Below are positions 25,081 to 37,300 of a stretch of 64,000 nucleotides of DNA, in pieces (positions within the stretch are counted from its first letter, which is position 1; every line of letters starts with the position of its first letter). Origin of the DNA: Himantopus leucocephalus (taxonomy: Eukaryota > Chordata > Aves > Charadriiformes > Recurvirostridae); assembly GCA_003993805.1 (NCBI GenBank), contig RSEF01000004.1:17845589-17909588 (forward strand), given 5' to 3'. The translations under genes were made by a program, and so were the position numbers. The notes below the pieces were generated by a model. It was not told the origin of the DNA, ran no database searches, and saw only the letters and a program-made list of their open reading frames with translations.

Positions 25081-26130
25081 TATGATGTTAAGATTAAGGT
25101 TAGGGATGTGTTAAAGATTAGGGTTGGAGACTATAGAGTGAAAACAGATACATTTGTTTCTGGATCTTGTAGGATTTAATGTGAAGAAGATGGTTTAGGT
25201 AAGAATGAAAGGCTTATGGACAGGGTAAGAAACAGAAAATTTATTTTTAGGGTACATTTAGAGTTAACGATAAAATAGGGACTGGTATTTGAGAAAGCCG
25301 CGTTCGAGCAGCTAAGTTTATTCCTGGATTTCAGAAGACTTACAAGTATAGAAGCATGCAGTAAATTGAGATGCTGAACCTCTGTTTCCCAAATCACCTT
25401 TAATTCTAGATGTAACCACAGTCTAGTGGATATATGTCTGCTTGAAGCTAAGTATAAACTGGATGGCCTGCCTCGCACCAGCATTCATTCTAGTTCTGAC
25501 TGCCTTTTGAGATACAGCAATAAATGTTTGTCCTCCATAGTGAATTCAAACCTATTTCAAACCCTAGCTTTCAGCGTTTCTCAGCCTTCTGAGAAACAAC
25601 AATAACATATTTTTTACTGCTGCCATACAGTCCATGTTAGTCCTGCAGAACCTTTCAGGGGTGGAGGGAGGAGCTGATGCTGTTAGCTTATTCTTTTGTA
25701 GGGTGGCTTGAGTTGATTTAGGTGTTGGGCTGCTGTCAGGGCTGTAAGGTGTTGCAGATGCTGAATGTATTTTGAATATTGTGGTGGCTTGGGATTCTGG
25801 AAGTCTTGCTGGGGTGAAATGCCAGCAGGGAAGAAGACTTTATTAGTAGTTTCAGAGCAGGCTAGGATTAGATTTAGAGTAAATCTCAGGTAATCTCATG
25901 GCTCAGAAAGGCTTATTGGTTTTCAGTGAGGGAGAATATTGTTCACAGTGAAGGGTTATGATAAATTCTAGGTAAGTATGGTTTTCTGGGCTTGCCTGGG
26001 GGTGAAGGATTTTGTATTGTTAGGGCCAAAGACGAAAGCTTGTTGCTAAGTCATACAAGTCTTAAGCAGTTAAGAAAAAGGGTAAGTAGCTTGGGTTTAG
26101 ATCAATTAGAAGTTTCTGGTTTCATTTAGG
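25081..26130 (+). other. G-rich, C-poor strand-asymmetric block
   Basis: The plus strand is strongly G over C in two sub-blocks. By hand count, 25681-26040 has 115 G and 39 C, and 25081-25260 has about 49 G and 9 C; the middle part (about 25380-25620) is not skewed. Words such as TTAGGG, GATTAGG and GGTTTAGG recur irregularly, as in an old degenerate minisatellite. No coding frame of note is present. It ends just before the duplication at 26136. Confidence 0.5.
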
Positions 26131-26135
26131 ATATG

Positions 26136-26342
26136 ACCAGCTAGAATTTGGGACTCCAGGGACAGGAAAACTAAGTATATATATGCCTGCAAGATCCAGC
26201 AGATTGGGGTGAGGACTAGTGCTGGGAGGCAGAGATTGCATCATATAGATAAAATGGCCATCACCTTAACTGACAGAAAAAACCACCAAAACCTGTATAT
26301 GTAAGATACGTATATGAAGTTAGAGATGTAAAATGTCATATA
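26136..26342. repeat. First copy of 207-bp direct duplication flanking an N
   Basis: This segment is repeated almost identically at 26344-26550, the two copies being separated by one N at 26343. Differences are confined to an A-rich stretch (six A then ACC-type bases here, nine A in the second copy) and one G/A change. The lengths match exactly. The arrangement is what an assembler leaves when two overlapping contig ends, or two haplotypes, are joined without merging. Confidence 0.9.
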
Positions 26343-26343
26343 N
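26343..26343. other. Assembly gap placeholder (single N)
   Basis: An ambiguous base lies exactly at the junction of the two 207-bp copies. It is interpreted as a minimum-size scaffold gap and not as an uncertain base call. Confidence 0.85.
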
Positions 26344-26550
26344 ACCAGCTAGAATTTGGGACTCCAGGGACAGGAAAACTAAGTATATATATGCCTGCAA
26401 GATCCAGCAGATTGGGGTGAGGACTAGTGCTGGGAGGCAGAGATTGCATCATATAGATAAAATGGCCATCACCTTAACTGACAGAAAAAAAAACCAAAAC
26501 CTGTATATGTAAGATACGTATATAAAGTTAGAGATGTAAAATGTCATATA
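26344..26550. repeat. Second copy of 207-bp direct duplication
   Basis: This is a near-identical copy of 26136-26342. Unique sequence resumes at 26551. See the finding on false tandem duplication. Confidence 0.9.
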
Positions 26551-27136
26551 TTGAAACCAAGCTTCATATTAGGATCTGTAATAGTCATATTCTTTGTCAA
26601 CCAGGCACACAAATAGCCAAAACAATAAATTACCATCTATAAAAAATCATCAGTGATTTATAAATTATCACTGTAACAGATGATTCCACTGTAGTAACAT
26701 TAACTAGAAACTAGTAGCATTAGTAGAAAACTAGAAATGGAGAACAGAAGGAAGAAAGTTTCCAGTTTATCTGGTAAACTGGCAGACTCGGTTCCTTGCA
26801 GATTCAAATGGAAAGTTATGATAAACTGAACTGATTTTTCATCTCTGTTTTTTGTCCTTTTTTAACTCACAGTGTTCTTGATGGATCCGTTACACATCTG
26901 TCATAAATAAGATGTGTACTACTTGACCAGCTGCAATAATATTGCTGGCTGAACTAACTATTCATGCCAAAGTGGGGGGCAAGGAAGAAAAAAAAAGAAA
27001 GAATAATGTTGCAGTGGTTGAATGAAGTTTTGTTGTGTAATTCCAAACACGTGAAAAGGTCACTTTTTAGTGACCTGCCAGCCTTTCTTCAATACTGCTA
27101 ATTAGTCAAACTAACATCTTTTTAACAAAATATTTA

Positions 27137-27175
27137 ACACACACACACACACACACCCACACCCATACACCCTTT
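27137..27175. repeat. (CA)n microsatellite
   Basis: About a dozen uninterrupted AC dinucleotides are followed by an imperfect CCCACACCCATACACC tail. It is a potential length polymorphism. Confidence 0.9.
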
Positions 27176-28533
27176 TTTTTTAGCAATGGTAATAAAAGAG
27201 GCAAACAAATTATTTTTACTTTTGAGGTTTCTATCCCAACATAACTGGTCTGTGTAATAATTTGACACCATTCAGCTTTGGAAATTAAAAATCTTCCTAT
27301 CACTGTTAATCATTTAGAGGCTGTGTTTGGTGTTCTAAACTTTGCATACTAATACCCAGTTTCACAGTTTTCTGGGAAGCATTGCTCTGCGAAATGCTAC
27401 CACTCGGTCATAATGCTAAAGAGAAATTTTAGAGTTATGGTAACCATTTCATAGAAGAAGTCTTGTGAAGAAGCATTTTAGTTTTGCTATAAAGTAGGGA
27501 ATTTCAAAATATATGTTACCAAAATCAATATTAGTAATTTTAATTAATATTTAAAGGATTGTGTAAGCACATGTTTTTTTAAAATGCCTTCAATTAGATT
27601 TCATACTCCAGGTTTATTCATTTTATGTTTACATATATATTATTAAATTAAGATTTCATCTACCACCCAACCAGCATACTGCTATAACATCCTTTTTTAT
27701 TGCCTGGGAAATATATTTTACTACTTTATAGAAATACTTTGAAAAATGTGACTACTATAAAGTAAACCATAATGATAAAATATTTATCATGCTTTGTATT
27801 TATAAACAATTACTTTGTGATAACTGAAAGAATACAGTATAATAAAGAAAATGTTGGTGTTTCTGTTGTCCTAACACAAAGGTCTCTGGAGTAACTATGT
27901 AATTCTTATAATAGTAATAATAGTAGTAATGATAATATAAGCCTGGTTGTATTCTTTAGCAAAGTATTTAATCGTAAGTTTACATCTCAGCTGAAGACTG
28001 TGGAGAATCCTATACCTGCTTAGCAGCGAGTATTTAGAGGATATTTTAAATCAGAGCCTTTATGTATTGCTCTGTTGAATGTACATCTGCAGTAACTGCA
28101 TGGTAATGTAAGAGGCTGACAATCAAATATTAAGTAGTGGGAGATTTTCCCTGGAGTTGTAAAGCTCAGCATTTCTGAAAAATTAGGCTATGGTTTAGGA
28201 ACTAAGCGTTAGTGTGGTCTGCAGGTCACACTAGAAGTGCAGCAAGAATAAATAACACAGGCAAGAATATACAAGAAAGCATGAACCACATGTATTTGAC
28301 TAATAACTGCTGGTATATTCAGCTGTGAATCATACTCAGCTGAGGGAGACTGACTGTAAAAGATATCAAACAGATGTAAAGTAATTTTTAAAATTCCAGA
28401 GAAGTAGCATTAATCCCGAAACAGTGTAGTGAGGATTCCCGTATGACTACTTTGCATATAGCTCATCAAGTGAAAGCCATATCTTCTCATAAAATGATAG
28501 TTTGTTCAGCCTCATATGTGATTTTTCTTTCAG

Positions 28534-28617
28534 CTGTGTCCAACAAGCTATTACTAAATACATTTAACTTGTAATGATTTGTGCAAGGGAGTGGGAATGA
28601 TTTTCCAATCAGTTGAG
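28534..28617 (+). other. Candidate non-coding exon (unproven)
   Basis: An 84-bp interval lies between a strong acceptor (TTTTTCTTTCAG, ending 28533) and the donor GAG|GTAAGAAG at 28618. All three forward frames contain a stop, so only a non-coding or UTR exon is possible. Splice-site quality is among the best in the window, but no transcript evidence is available. Confidence 0.2.
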
Positions 28618-28894
28618 GTAAGAAGTTTTTGAAAACTATAGTGTATTGAAATGAGAAAAGATTTTTTATTCAGCCCTTGATACAGCCGTTGTTGTCAGCA
28701 GATGCAGCTGTTATGTGATTGCACTGCCTGGAGTCTTCTACTGAGAGCAACATCCAGAGATTTTCCATATAAAACAAAAGCAGCTTCTTTTGCTTATTTA
28801 TGCAAATGGCGAAAGGAGAATCATAGGACATATTTGGCTTTAGAATATAAAAATGCTTATTTTCAACTGTGCATTTTCTTGATTTCTATAGCAA

Positions 28895-29015
28895 GATCCT
28901 TTTGCATTTACTATGCAATTTGTAGATGAGGAAATCGAGACACAGAGAAGTTGACTAATGCCTATGGGTCAAGCAGCACTGAATACAAGAGTTACAAGCA
29001 GAACCTTGTGGTTTG
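28895..29015 (+). mobile_element. MIR-like ancient SINE relic
   Basis: The core around 28923-28950 (GATGAGGAAATCGAG followed by ACACAGAGAAGTTGACTAATG) matches the familiar 3' part of the MIR family (CORE-SINE), in which an ATGAGGAAACTGAGG-type segment is followed by CAGAGAGGTTAAGTGACTTG. The downstream part, including GGGTCAAGCAGC and the following purine-rich bases, fits loosely. MIR copies predate the amniote radiation and survive as short diverged relics in bird genomes. The boundaries are approximate. A diverged L3/CR1 end is the alternative. Confidence 0.6.
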
Positions 29016-31745
29016 CAGCAAATACTGAGTGATAATGTTTCTCATGCAATGGCGTGTGCTGTCTTAAAAAATATGGTATTCCTATTTCTCAGTTCCATTT
29101 GTTGTTGCTTGATCTTGGATACATACCCTTTACAAGTAGCTTTTTAATAAATAAAATGAAAGGTCCCATTCTTTAATGTCTCACCTTTAATAACTGAAGA
29201 TGTTAAATGATTCATTTTTGATATGCTGTGACTGAGAGGATGAAGTACTAAACTGGAGTTCAAGATGCTGGGCTCTCTTTCTTGCTCACCTGAAGGTCTG
29301 CAGATTAGCCTTTGGCAAGCGTCTTCCCCACTTTGGGTTTCACATTTTCAGTCTGATCTTGTTTTTTCTTTTTTTTTAAAAACACACGAATTTATTTCTT
29401 TCTTACTTGCTCTAGCTCTCTCACTGTCTACTGCAGGAGCAGGGATTTGTAGTTGTACAAATAATTCTACAACTTACTAAAAGAAAGTGTAGGATTTCAT
29501 GCTTTCAGGATAACCAAAGCCTCAGAAACACGTGTCACACTTACGAGATCAGGGGCAGTGAACCATTTGCTTTTGATAGTTATTCATGGACTTGATTTGG
29601 ATTTTCATTGTTTCTCACTTCTTTTGCGTGTCTAGGTAGCCACAACTGTAAAAATACTTTCTATTCCTTTTTCTTTCTATTTCTGAAGTGACTTATTTAA
29701 CCATTATACCTTAATCTATCAGATAATGACTAAGCCATAAAGAACTTTGCCATGTACCATCCTAGGGTTTTTTTAATTGAACATTGTTCATCTTGCCAGG
29801 GGTTTTTTTTGTTCTTATCTGTAAATCATACTTAGATGACCCATAGTTTTAATTACTGCAGCTCATTATATTTTGGACAGGAGCAGTATTATCTGAAAAA
29901 GATAGAACAGTACAAAGATAAAGTAACTTGTCTTCAAAGCAACACCGCTGTTAAAATATCGCTTAACAGCTACATTCAGTGTATTTTCCAGCACTGAATA
30001 TAACATACTTACCATTCCCATCTACTGTTTAAAGGTTTTTTCAGACAAATACTAGTAAAAAACAAATAATAGGAGAGAAGGAATGAAACAGTTGACCAGC
30101 AGAGAACATTCATAATTTCTTTCCTGAGAGGAGAACATAGTTTGTAAAAGGCACTCCCACAAGATAAGAATGATCTCTTATCTTCTTATAAGCAAGTCTA
30201 GCTGGAAAACTGCAGTTGTGTCATCTTGTTCTGTTGCTTATCCTTAGCCCCCTGCCAGGTGTCAGTAGAACAGACTCATGTGTGAACCCCACAGCCCATT
30301 TCACTCAAAGTGATTACCAATCAGCCACTCTTTACATTTCTATGCAAATTTAGATCCTTTAGAAGTTATCTTAAGAACAACTGAGCTAGCAGATCAAAAC
30401 AGGGATGGGGAGGCAGGCTGCATCAGAGACTACAATCTCTTCTGCCTCGTGAAGGGGAGGCTGACAAACAAACTTTCCTCTTTCTCGAAGTGGTAAGGGT
30501 AATTTACTGTAAATTGAAGTTATAGCAGTAAAAGCTGATGTATTGTAATTACTTAGAATTCTAACCTCTGGTTTACCTATACCTAAATTATTTTCTTTCT
30601 TTAAGGTTTTGCAAATAGCATGTCTTGGCTGAATAATTAGTCTTGTACGTAATGTTTGAAGAAATTAGAACCTGGATGAGTAGCTTGTTATCTAGAAATA
30701 AAAAATGCTGACAATACAGGTTTTGGGTCATAGAGTTGAAAGGAAGAATGAAGAGCAAATTGTGGAATGACTTATGTTTTCTTCAGCTGATTTGTCTGTG
30801 TATATATCTGTAGTGGTAGATGCATGTTTGGGAAGTGTTCAGGTTCACCTTTTGGTAGAATAAAGCTAACAAATGTAGCTCACTGCTTAGCAGAAAATAG
30901 ATTGTCGACTCCAAGAAATAAATGGATTAAAAAATGAATTAAGTCACTTGAGTAAAAAGGATATAGCACATACTGATATGGCAACACTTATGAAAAAAGA
31001 CCTTCATAAGTCATACTTTTGACATGTTAGGTATGGATTTTTAATGTAGAGAAGGAAATGTACTAGTCCCTCCCTTTGGGTCAAATGTCATTCACTTAAT
31101 TGATAGCCATTGTGGGGGTGGGGCGAGAGAATAGAATAAAATAGCCTTCAGGAACATCTTTTTGCAATGTATGCTCAGGACTTCCTTGCTTTTCATTATA
31201 AGGTTCAGAATGTATATTAGTTCTGTGAAACTTGCATTGCAACACAGCTGAAGACTCTGCTAAAGATACTTTTCAGCAGTGCAAGTTAGCGTTGAGAAAT
31301 GGTGTATGCGGAGTAACCAGTGAATGTCAGTTATCTCCCCCCAGCAATCTCTTATCTAAATCGATTTGACTGAAAGGAACTGGTTATTGTTTAATCTAAT
31401 TAAACATATAATGAGTTTAAAACTGTCAGATTTTTAGACTTTAGGGGCTTTCCTGGATTCTGTTGTAATCTGGATAAAATTTAGGAATTTTTAAGTGTCT
31501 GTCACCCATAGCAATGGACTCCGTACTGCTCCACTTACAATGTCCGCACTATCCATTCATCTGCCTAAATCCCCGCTACTGAGGGCTTGTAACAGACTGG
31601 AATCGACCATCCCAGCTCTCCAGTGGCTGGAAGCAAAATCAGTTCCATGTACTGTAAGTCCTTTGAGAGTCAGAACCGTTAGCATGTCTTTGAATAACTT
31701 CAGTACTGCACTGTTAGTGCATTCACAGTAACAGTCCCTCAGAGT

Positions 31746-31786
31746 TTTTTTTTTTTTGGTTGGTTCGTGGGTTTTTTTGCTTTTTA
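31746..31786 (+). repeat. T/G low-complexity tract
   Basis: A long T run is followed by GGTTGGTTCGTGGG and another T run. It belongs to the same degenerate class as 9045-9103. Confidence 0.75.
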
Positions 31787-32873
31787 AGGTTTAACTCCCA
31801 GATAGTAATCTGGCATCTACAGTTCTATCTCTGAAACCACTTACAGATAAAAGTGACAGTACTTAGCCATACAAATACCTGATGCACTCTTGCAATGAGG
31901 TGATTAGGACATAAATGAAGTAGTTGTGCTTACAATTAATTGCCTTCTTGGTTGATCATAGTCAGCATTGAGAGAAAACAGTTTATAAAAGTTTGTGTGG
32001 TATCAGCCTAATAATAGAACTTCAGTCAAAGAGAGCAGTAAGAGTAAATAAGCGGCCTGATAACTATGAAGGAGAATAAGCAAGCAAACAAGCTTATATT
32101 TCTGTTTTCTGCAGGCTTTTCAGTGGTAATGGATAATATACACTGTGGTTTTTAGTGAAAACTAGTGGTATTTAAAAGGAAAACTTTTAATACAAAATGT
32201 CAACACAATCTTTGCATACTTTTCCTGCACAGTTTAGTGGAGTATGAAAAGACATATTGCATCCTTTCCTGTAGGAAGTTGGTCTTCCTTATGTGGTTTG
32301 TATTCATCCTTACCCATCACTGGGTATCTCACAGGAGTATTGTGGCTGGGTCTAGACAGATGTGCTGTACATCTCAAACTAGTTTTCAATTTTCAAGCCA
32401 TGCTGAATTTGCAGCCATGCCATGCAGCTTATCATACATTCATCCCATCAGCATGAAAAGCTATTTTCTAGTGCTAACAGGCTGGATTTAGTATCACACT
32501 GGACTCATCAGTTAGGTATAAAATTCCTATCTGTGTTCCTTTTGCCAAAAGACAGGAAAAAATATTTCCATGGCTGTTCTGCCTCATCAGCTTTCCTAAC
32601 CATTCCAAGCACTTAGACCTGACAGTGTTTTGACTGCGTTTATATAAAATGAATTTTTTCCATGCTTTCTTCATTGTATGTGGTGGGTAATTTTTTTACT
32701 GTATTCTGGGGGCTTCCTTGTAATGTTCTAATATCACAGTGCCTAACCAGCTTGAGTAGCACTCCTGAAACCTATCAAGACAACAGGCTTCTACCTTCTC
32801 TGTGGTTTTATATGACACTGTAACACAAATTAACACACAGGTGCTGGTCATTAGCATTCTTTCTGGTAGGCAG

Positions 32874-32909
32874 AAGAAAAGAAAGGAATTGTTGAGTGAT
32901 GTAAACCAG
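32874..32909 (+). other. Candidate 36-bp microexon, phase 0 (unproven)
   Basis: The interval lies between a pyrimidine-rich acceptor ending GGTAGGCAG (32865-32873) and an excellent donor, CAG|GTAAGAGT, at 32910. In phase 0 it reads KKRKELLSDVNQ, a plausible charged peptide, with no stop and a length divisible by three, as neuronal microexons often have. I do not recognise the peptide, and a second AG four bases upstream (GGTAG|GCAG) competes as the acceptor. It could equally be chance. Confidence 0.2.
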
Positions 32910-34066
32910 GTAAGAGTCTGACAAATTGGCAGATCTCTAAAATCTTCTGGAGCATCTGGATCACAAATACCTCTGTGTTACAGTCCTGAGAAAGACAAAG
33001 CAGGTGGGAAAGATCATTGAGTTGTCCTACTCTTCAGGTAGAGTGGATGAAATGGCTTGTTTACATGCATGTAGTTTTCAGGTGCTGAGCATGCAAAGAG
33101 CTGGCTTTGCTTAGGGTTCAAATTTTGGCTGCTTTGTATATTTCTGAGTTATCATGTATTGTGTTCAGACTTTTAAGATTCCTAGCAACCAGTGGTCATG
33201 TTTCAGTATTGATTCTTTAAATGAAACATGGTCTTATACTTTTTGACCAAAAATGGATGAAGGAATTTTTTCAAGTTGGATGGTTAAGCTGTCCATGTAG
33301 ATGTAGTCAATGTATATTTGGTATTTCCTTTGTCAGGTCTGTATTTTTGACTTCTGGTTAAAAACTCTCCATGTAGTATTGAACTGTTACATAGAGTAAG
33401 CTGTTGCTTTTGTTCCCATTTCATTGATTTAGTTAGAATAATTGGCTGTGGTTCACTTGATTCATAGTTTAAATAGACACTAAATTATCTTTGCTCTGGT
33501 TCGCGGCTCAATATTTTCTCCCCATCTTGATCTTGTTAGAATCCCTATTTTGATCCTGTTACAATACGTATTATACTCTCTGTTTCAGCATATTGGTATA
33601 ATCTGATTATATCTAGGACTTGGAATATTTTCCACAGTATTAAAACCCTGGAGTAATTGGGAATGTAGAAGGCTTCAATAATTTCTATATAATATTTTTA
33701 ACGATGGTTACTAATTACTAAAGCGCTCCATTTGTAAACGTGCTTTGTTTCCCTTGGTGGGAAATAAAAACATGCAAATGATGAACAGCCTTTTTTTAAA
33801 AAGGAGATCCGGAACATACAAGGTCAGTAGTTATTTCTGCTCTATATGTTGAAATGAGTATTAGTCATGTATTCTGTAATGACAAAACATGAAAACATGC
33901 TGTACAAATAATTTGTATTTGAGATTAACACTGAATCCTCTATTCCATTGCATCCTGCTTGCAAATAGTATTATATAAATAATACATAAATATATAGATA
34001 GTATATGAGTATTCACCTTGTTTCTTCCTACAGCAGGCTTCTTCGTGAAAGTACTCTGACTGTAGA

Positions 34067-34190
34067 GCATCTCTGCACCTAACTTCCAATGGATTTGCTA
34101 TATATTTCATAAAAAAAGTGTTAGCATATTTATGAATGGGGTTGGAGGAGTGTTTTTTTATCTGTATGTATACACACACAACCCACCCCG
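34067..34190. repeat. First copy of ~124-bp direct duplication flanking an N
   Basis: The segment is repeated at 34192-34316 with a few differences: one A/T change, and a G/T change plus a one-base length difference in a T-rich run. One N at 34191 separates the copies. The pattern is the same as at 26136-26550 and is interpreted as unmerged overlapping assembly ends. Confidence 0.9.
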
Positions 34191-34191
34191 N
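34191..34191. other. Assembly gap placeholder (single N)
   Basis: The N sits exactly at the junction of the two duplicate copies. Confidence 0.85.
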
Positions 34192-34316
34192 GCATCTCTG
34201 CACCTAACTTCCAATGGATTTGCTATATATTTCATTAAAAAAGTGTTAGCATATTTATGAATGGGGTTGGAGGATTGTTTGTTTTATCTGTATGTATACA
34301 CACACAACCCACCCCG
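34192..34316. repeat. Second copy of ~124-bp direct duplication
   Basis: This is a near-identical copy of 34067-34190. Minus-strand open frames crossing the N here are artefacts of the join. Confidence 0.9.
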
Positions 34317-37300
34317 TCAGTAGCAGCTGCCTAGAAACAAATTCTCATAGCTTTCATGCCACAAAGAGATTGAAAAGTTTGGTAGATGATGGATAACTCC
34401 CCTCATCCCCAATATACAGACAACATGTATAGTTAACATTGTTTTGCAAGAGCATTTTCCCAGGAACTACTACTATTGCTGGAATAATAAATAGTTTCAG
34501 GAAGGAATGAAATTTATAGTGTCTGAAAGCTAAACTGTGCTCTAACAGTTTAGGAAATCTGGGATAAATATCTTTATTTTGTTATCCTTTTGTAAGGAAG
34601 AGCAATTTCTCTTGACCTCTCTTCCTGAAGAGGTGGAGAGTGCCTGCAGATAAGCTTGGGGATGTAGTCAGAGCTTGGCTGAAGAGCAGCTGAGCTGGTA
34701 GCCTTGAGGAAGGCTTTTGTAGCTCAGTGGACAAACATCGATTATGCACTCATCTGAGGCTGACTTCAAGGTTTTTGCTGCAATGTCCTACAGCCTGTAG
34801 AGCAGAAGCCTGTATCTTTCCATGTCTCTATTTTAATGTATTTTTCTTAAGGCTTAAAAATTCTCTCAGCTATGGGGATATTTTTATTCTGTGGGAAGTG
34901 CTTAATTTATTTTATTGGACCCCTGCTGGACAACCCCACTGAATCTGGTAGATTCTGAGTCTTTTACTCTGGCTTGGGAAAAGTGTTCTTAGCAGAAGCA
35001 AAGTGGAAAATCCATGAAAAATACTGTGTGATGGACAGAAATGTACTATGGGATATATCCACTCCAAATAACAGTCTGGAATGTGACATTGAAGGACCTC
35101 ATTACTTTCTTCAGCTCTTAGCAAGTAGCCAGCTAAAACAGCTACTCTGGGAGATGACAGGCTGAGCAAAATGGTGGAGAGGGATGGGGGATACAGGTTG
35201 GAATAAGCAATAGAGAAACAGCTGCATTGGAAAGTGGCAGCATAAGGGAATGATTCCTGTCATAGGAAGAACAGTGATCTTGAAGGAAACCCCTCATCTG
35301 TGTAGCCAGCAAGGCTCATGACTGCTGGAAGAACCGTGAAGTCTGGCAAAGAACACAGACAATGCTGATATATTCCTGTAGCAAAGCATATGGGTTTGGG
35401 TTTTTTTTGGTTGGGATGAGAAAGTTTGAAACACCATGATAGCAAAATGATAAATTAATGTCAAATTTAGGATCCAGTGTTTATGTTAAACTCAAATGCT
35501 GTTTTGATAATTTCATGAGTCTGCTGTTCTTGTCTTTAATCCAGTATAACATGCTTTGGTATAGTACAAAAGAAAAGGGAGGGAAGATTTCCACTGAAGA
35601 ATAGATGATTCATTTCTTAAGGAAGAGAACTCAAATACAGTCAGAAAGAAACCACATCCTTATACTTGCTAATACATCATGAGACTTGTTTTTAAAGTAA
35701 TTTTCTGGCAAGTATATTTTACTTTAATATGGCTACTAAACTCTAAATGCTTTCCACAATCAACTGATTGTTGAATATTCAGAAACCATTACACAAAATC
35801 TAAATTACATGTTTACTCAGACACGGCAGGACTTGATTCATCAATGTTTCATAGATACATATACATTTTTGTTGTTTTAAGAGCTTTGGGAGTACATAGA
35901 GAACTCTCTTCTGCCAACAAGGAATTAGATGGCATCTGGATCCTTTCACCTAGATTTTGTTGGAAAAAGCTTCACTTAAAGACAGTACATCTCATTGATT
36001 TGCCTTGTTCCATACAGCCTATGCATTATAATAGAGGGTCCAGATACAGTTGAGTAGAGCAACCTCCTGCAGTACAGTGAGAGTTGTGTTTACCCACATT
36101 GCAGTGGATGCCACAAAGAGTATCTGCAAAGCCCTTGTGTGCAGTGCAGCATCCGAGCATATTGGCAACTTGGCTAGAAATAGACAATTGGATGGTTTTT
36201 TCTGCAGTCCTTATGAGCAATTTTGCTGCATTGTATGAGAATCTGCTACCTGTACTGCCAAATGTCCTGTGTTTTGCTCAGTTGTTAGTGGGATTTATCC
36301 CTATTAGGAAAGCTGAGAGTATGGCAAGACCATAGCAAATTCAAAGGCAGGACCAAAGTGTTTCCCAAGACTCAGACCTGCCATCTTGTGTGTTAGCTAC
36401 ACAGACTGCATAGAAAATATTTTCTGTGCATCATTGAAGCAATGAAGTAAATGCCTTGTTTAGCCAAAGTCCTGTCATTCTTTCAATCATGATGTTGGTC
36501 TGGCCCTTAGTAAAAAAAAAAGGGGGGTGTTGTGTGTTGGTGAACTCTTTACTTCAGATACCTCATTATTAGCAGGCTTTTAAAAGACTTCCTATGGATT
36601 TATTGCCCCCCCCCAGCATCTTTCTGAAAGTGTCTGGCTAATCTATTGATGTCCTATGAGCAATTCTGCAAGGGAACATGATAAAACAGAGTGCTAAATG
36701 TATCAGAAATATGTGCTGCTTTAATATTTCTGGGTGTAAGTGTCTCAGAATTCCTAAATTATAATTTGCTTGGGTAAATAACTGCAGTAAACAACATTGC
36801 AGTTTATTCTTTCGCTGAATATTTTCTTTTGATTTTCTATCTCCTACAATAGCAAATCTGTTGCTGCCAACAAGTATTTTCTGGCTTTTACTGGAAAAAA
36901 ATGAAATGTACAGCTCTTATTGCTTTGTTAATACAAGCTGCTTTCATATGTTTCCTTTCTACTTTGCAAAAACAAGGTACTTGCCTCTTGATATTTCCCA
37001 GCTAATTTATATTATTCACCCATGCATAAAAGGTGCTATATGTAACACATGTTTTTCTAAGGCAAGTAACAGTAAATATTTGGTTTCTGTGGCCATATGC
37101 AAAAATTGCTCAATGATACTCTATACAATACCAGAATGTAGCAAAGGTTTATAATTACTGGAAAAACTAAGGCTAACTTCGAGAAAAGTGTGTGTGTATA
37201 ATGGCAGTGGAAACTTAGATCCGAGAAGCTGTATGGTGTTTGTGGAAATTATGATCCTTAATGTTATTTAGCTATGTATATATTAATTGAGGGTTTTGTA

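Larger units (their letters stand above)
26551..28894. other. Unique AT-rich non-coding DNA
   Basis: No gene is recognised. The stretch holds the (CA)n microsatellite at 27137-27175 and an ATA/GTA trinucleotide-like patch at 27905-27940. It is very AT-rich from about 27480 to 27950. A splice-flanked interval (28534-28617) is listed separately. Confidence 0.55.
29016..34066. other. Unique AT-rich non-coding DNA
   Basis: No gene is recognised. The stretch includes a strong-looking polypyrimidine acceptor ending at 29435 without a matching donor, a slightly GC-richer patch around 30230-30480 of unknown nature, the T/G tract at 31746-31786, a splice-flanked 36-bp interval (32874-32909), and an octamer motif ATGCAAAT at 33772-33779. 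Overlapping frames near 32165-32616 are short and domain-free. Confidence 0.5.

Noticed and set aside
25085..25130. Telomere-like TTAGGG words
   Set aside because: Not in tandem and not periodic; kept only as part of the G-skew observation.
29390..29435. Very strong polypyrimidine tract and CTGCAG acceptor
   Set aside because: No convincing donor follows within a normal exon length, so no exon was proposed.
33940..34203. Minus-strand 87-codon frame
   Set aside because: Runs through the N at a false duplication junction; artefact.
34720..34730. tRNA A-box-like TAGCTCAGTGG
   Set aside because: No B box, anticodon stem or acceptor stem can be built downstream; it is a chance match.
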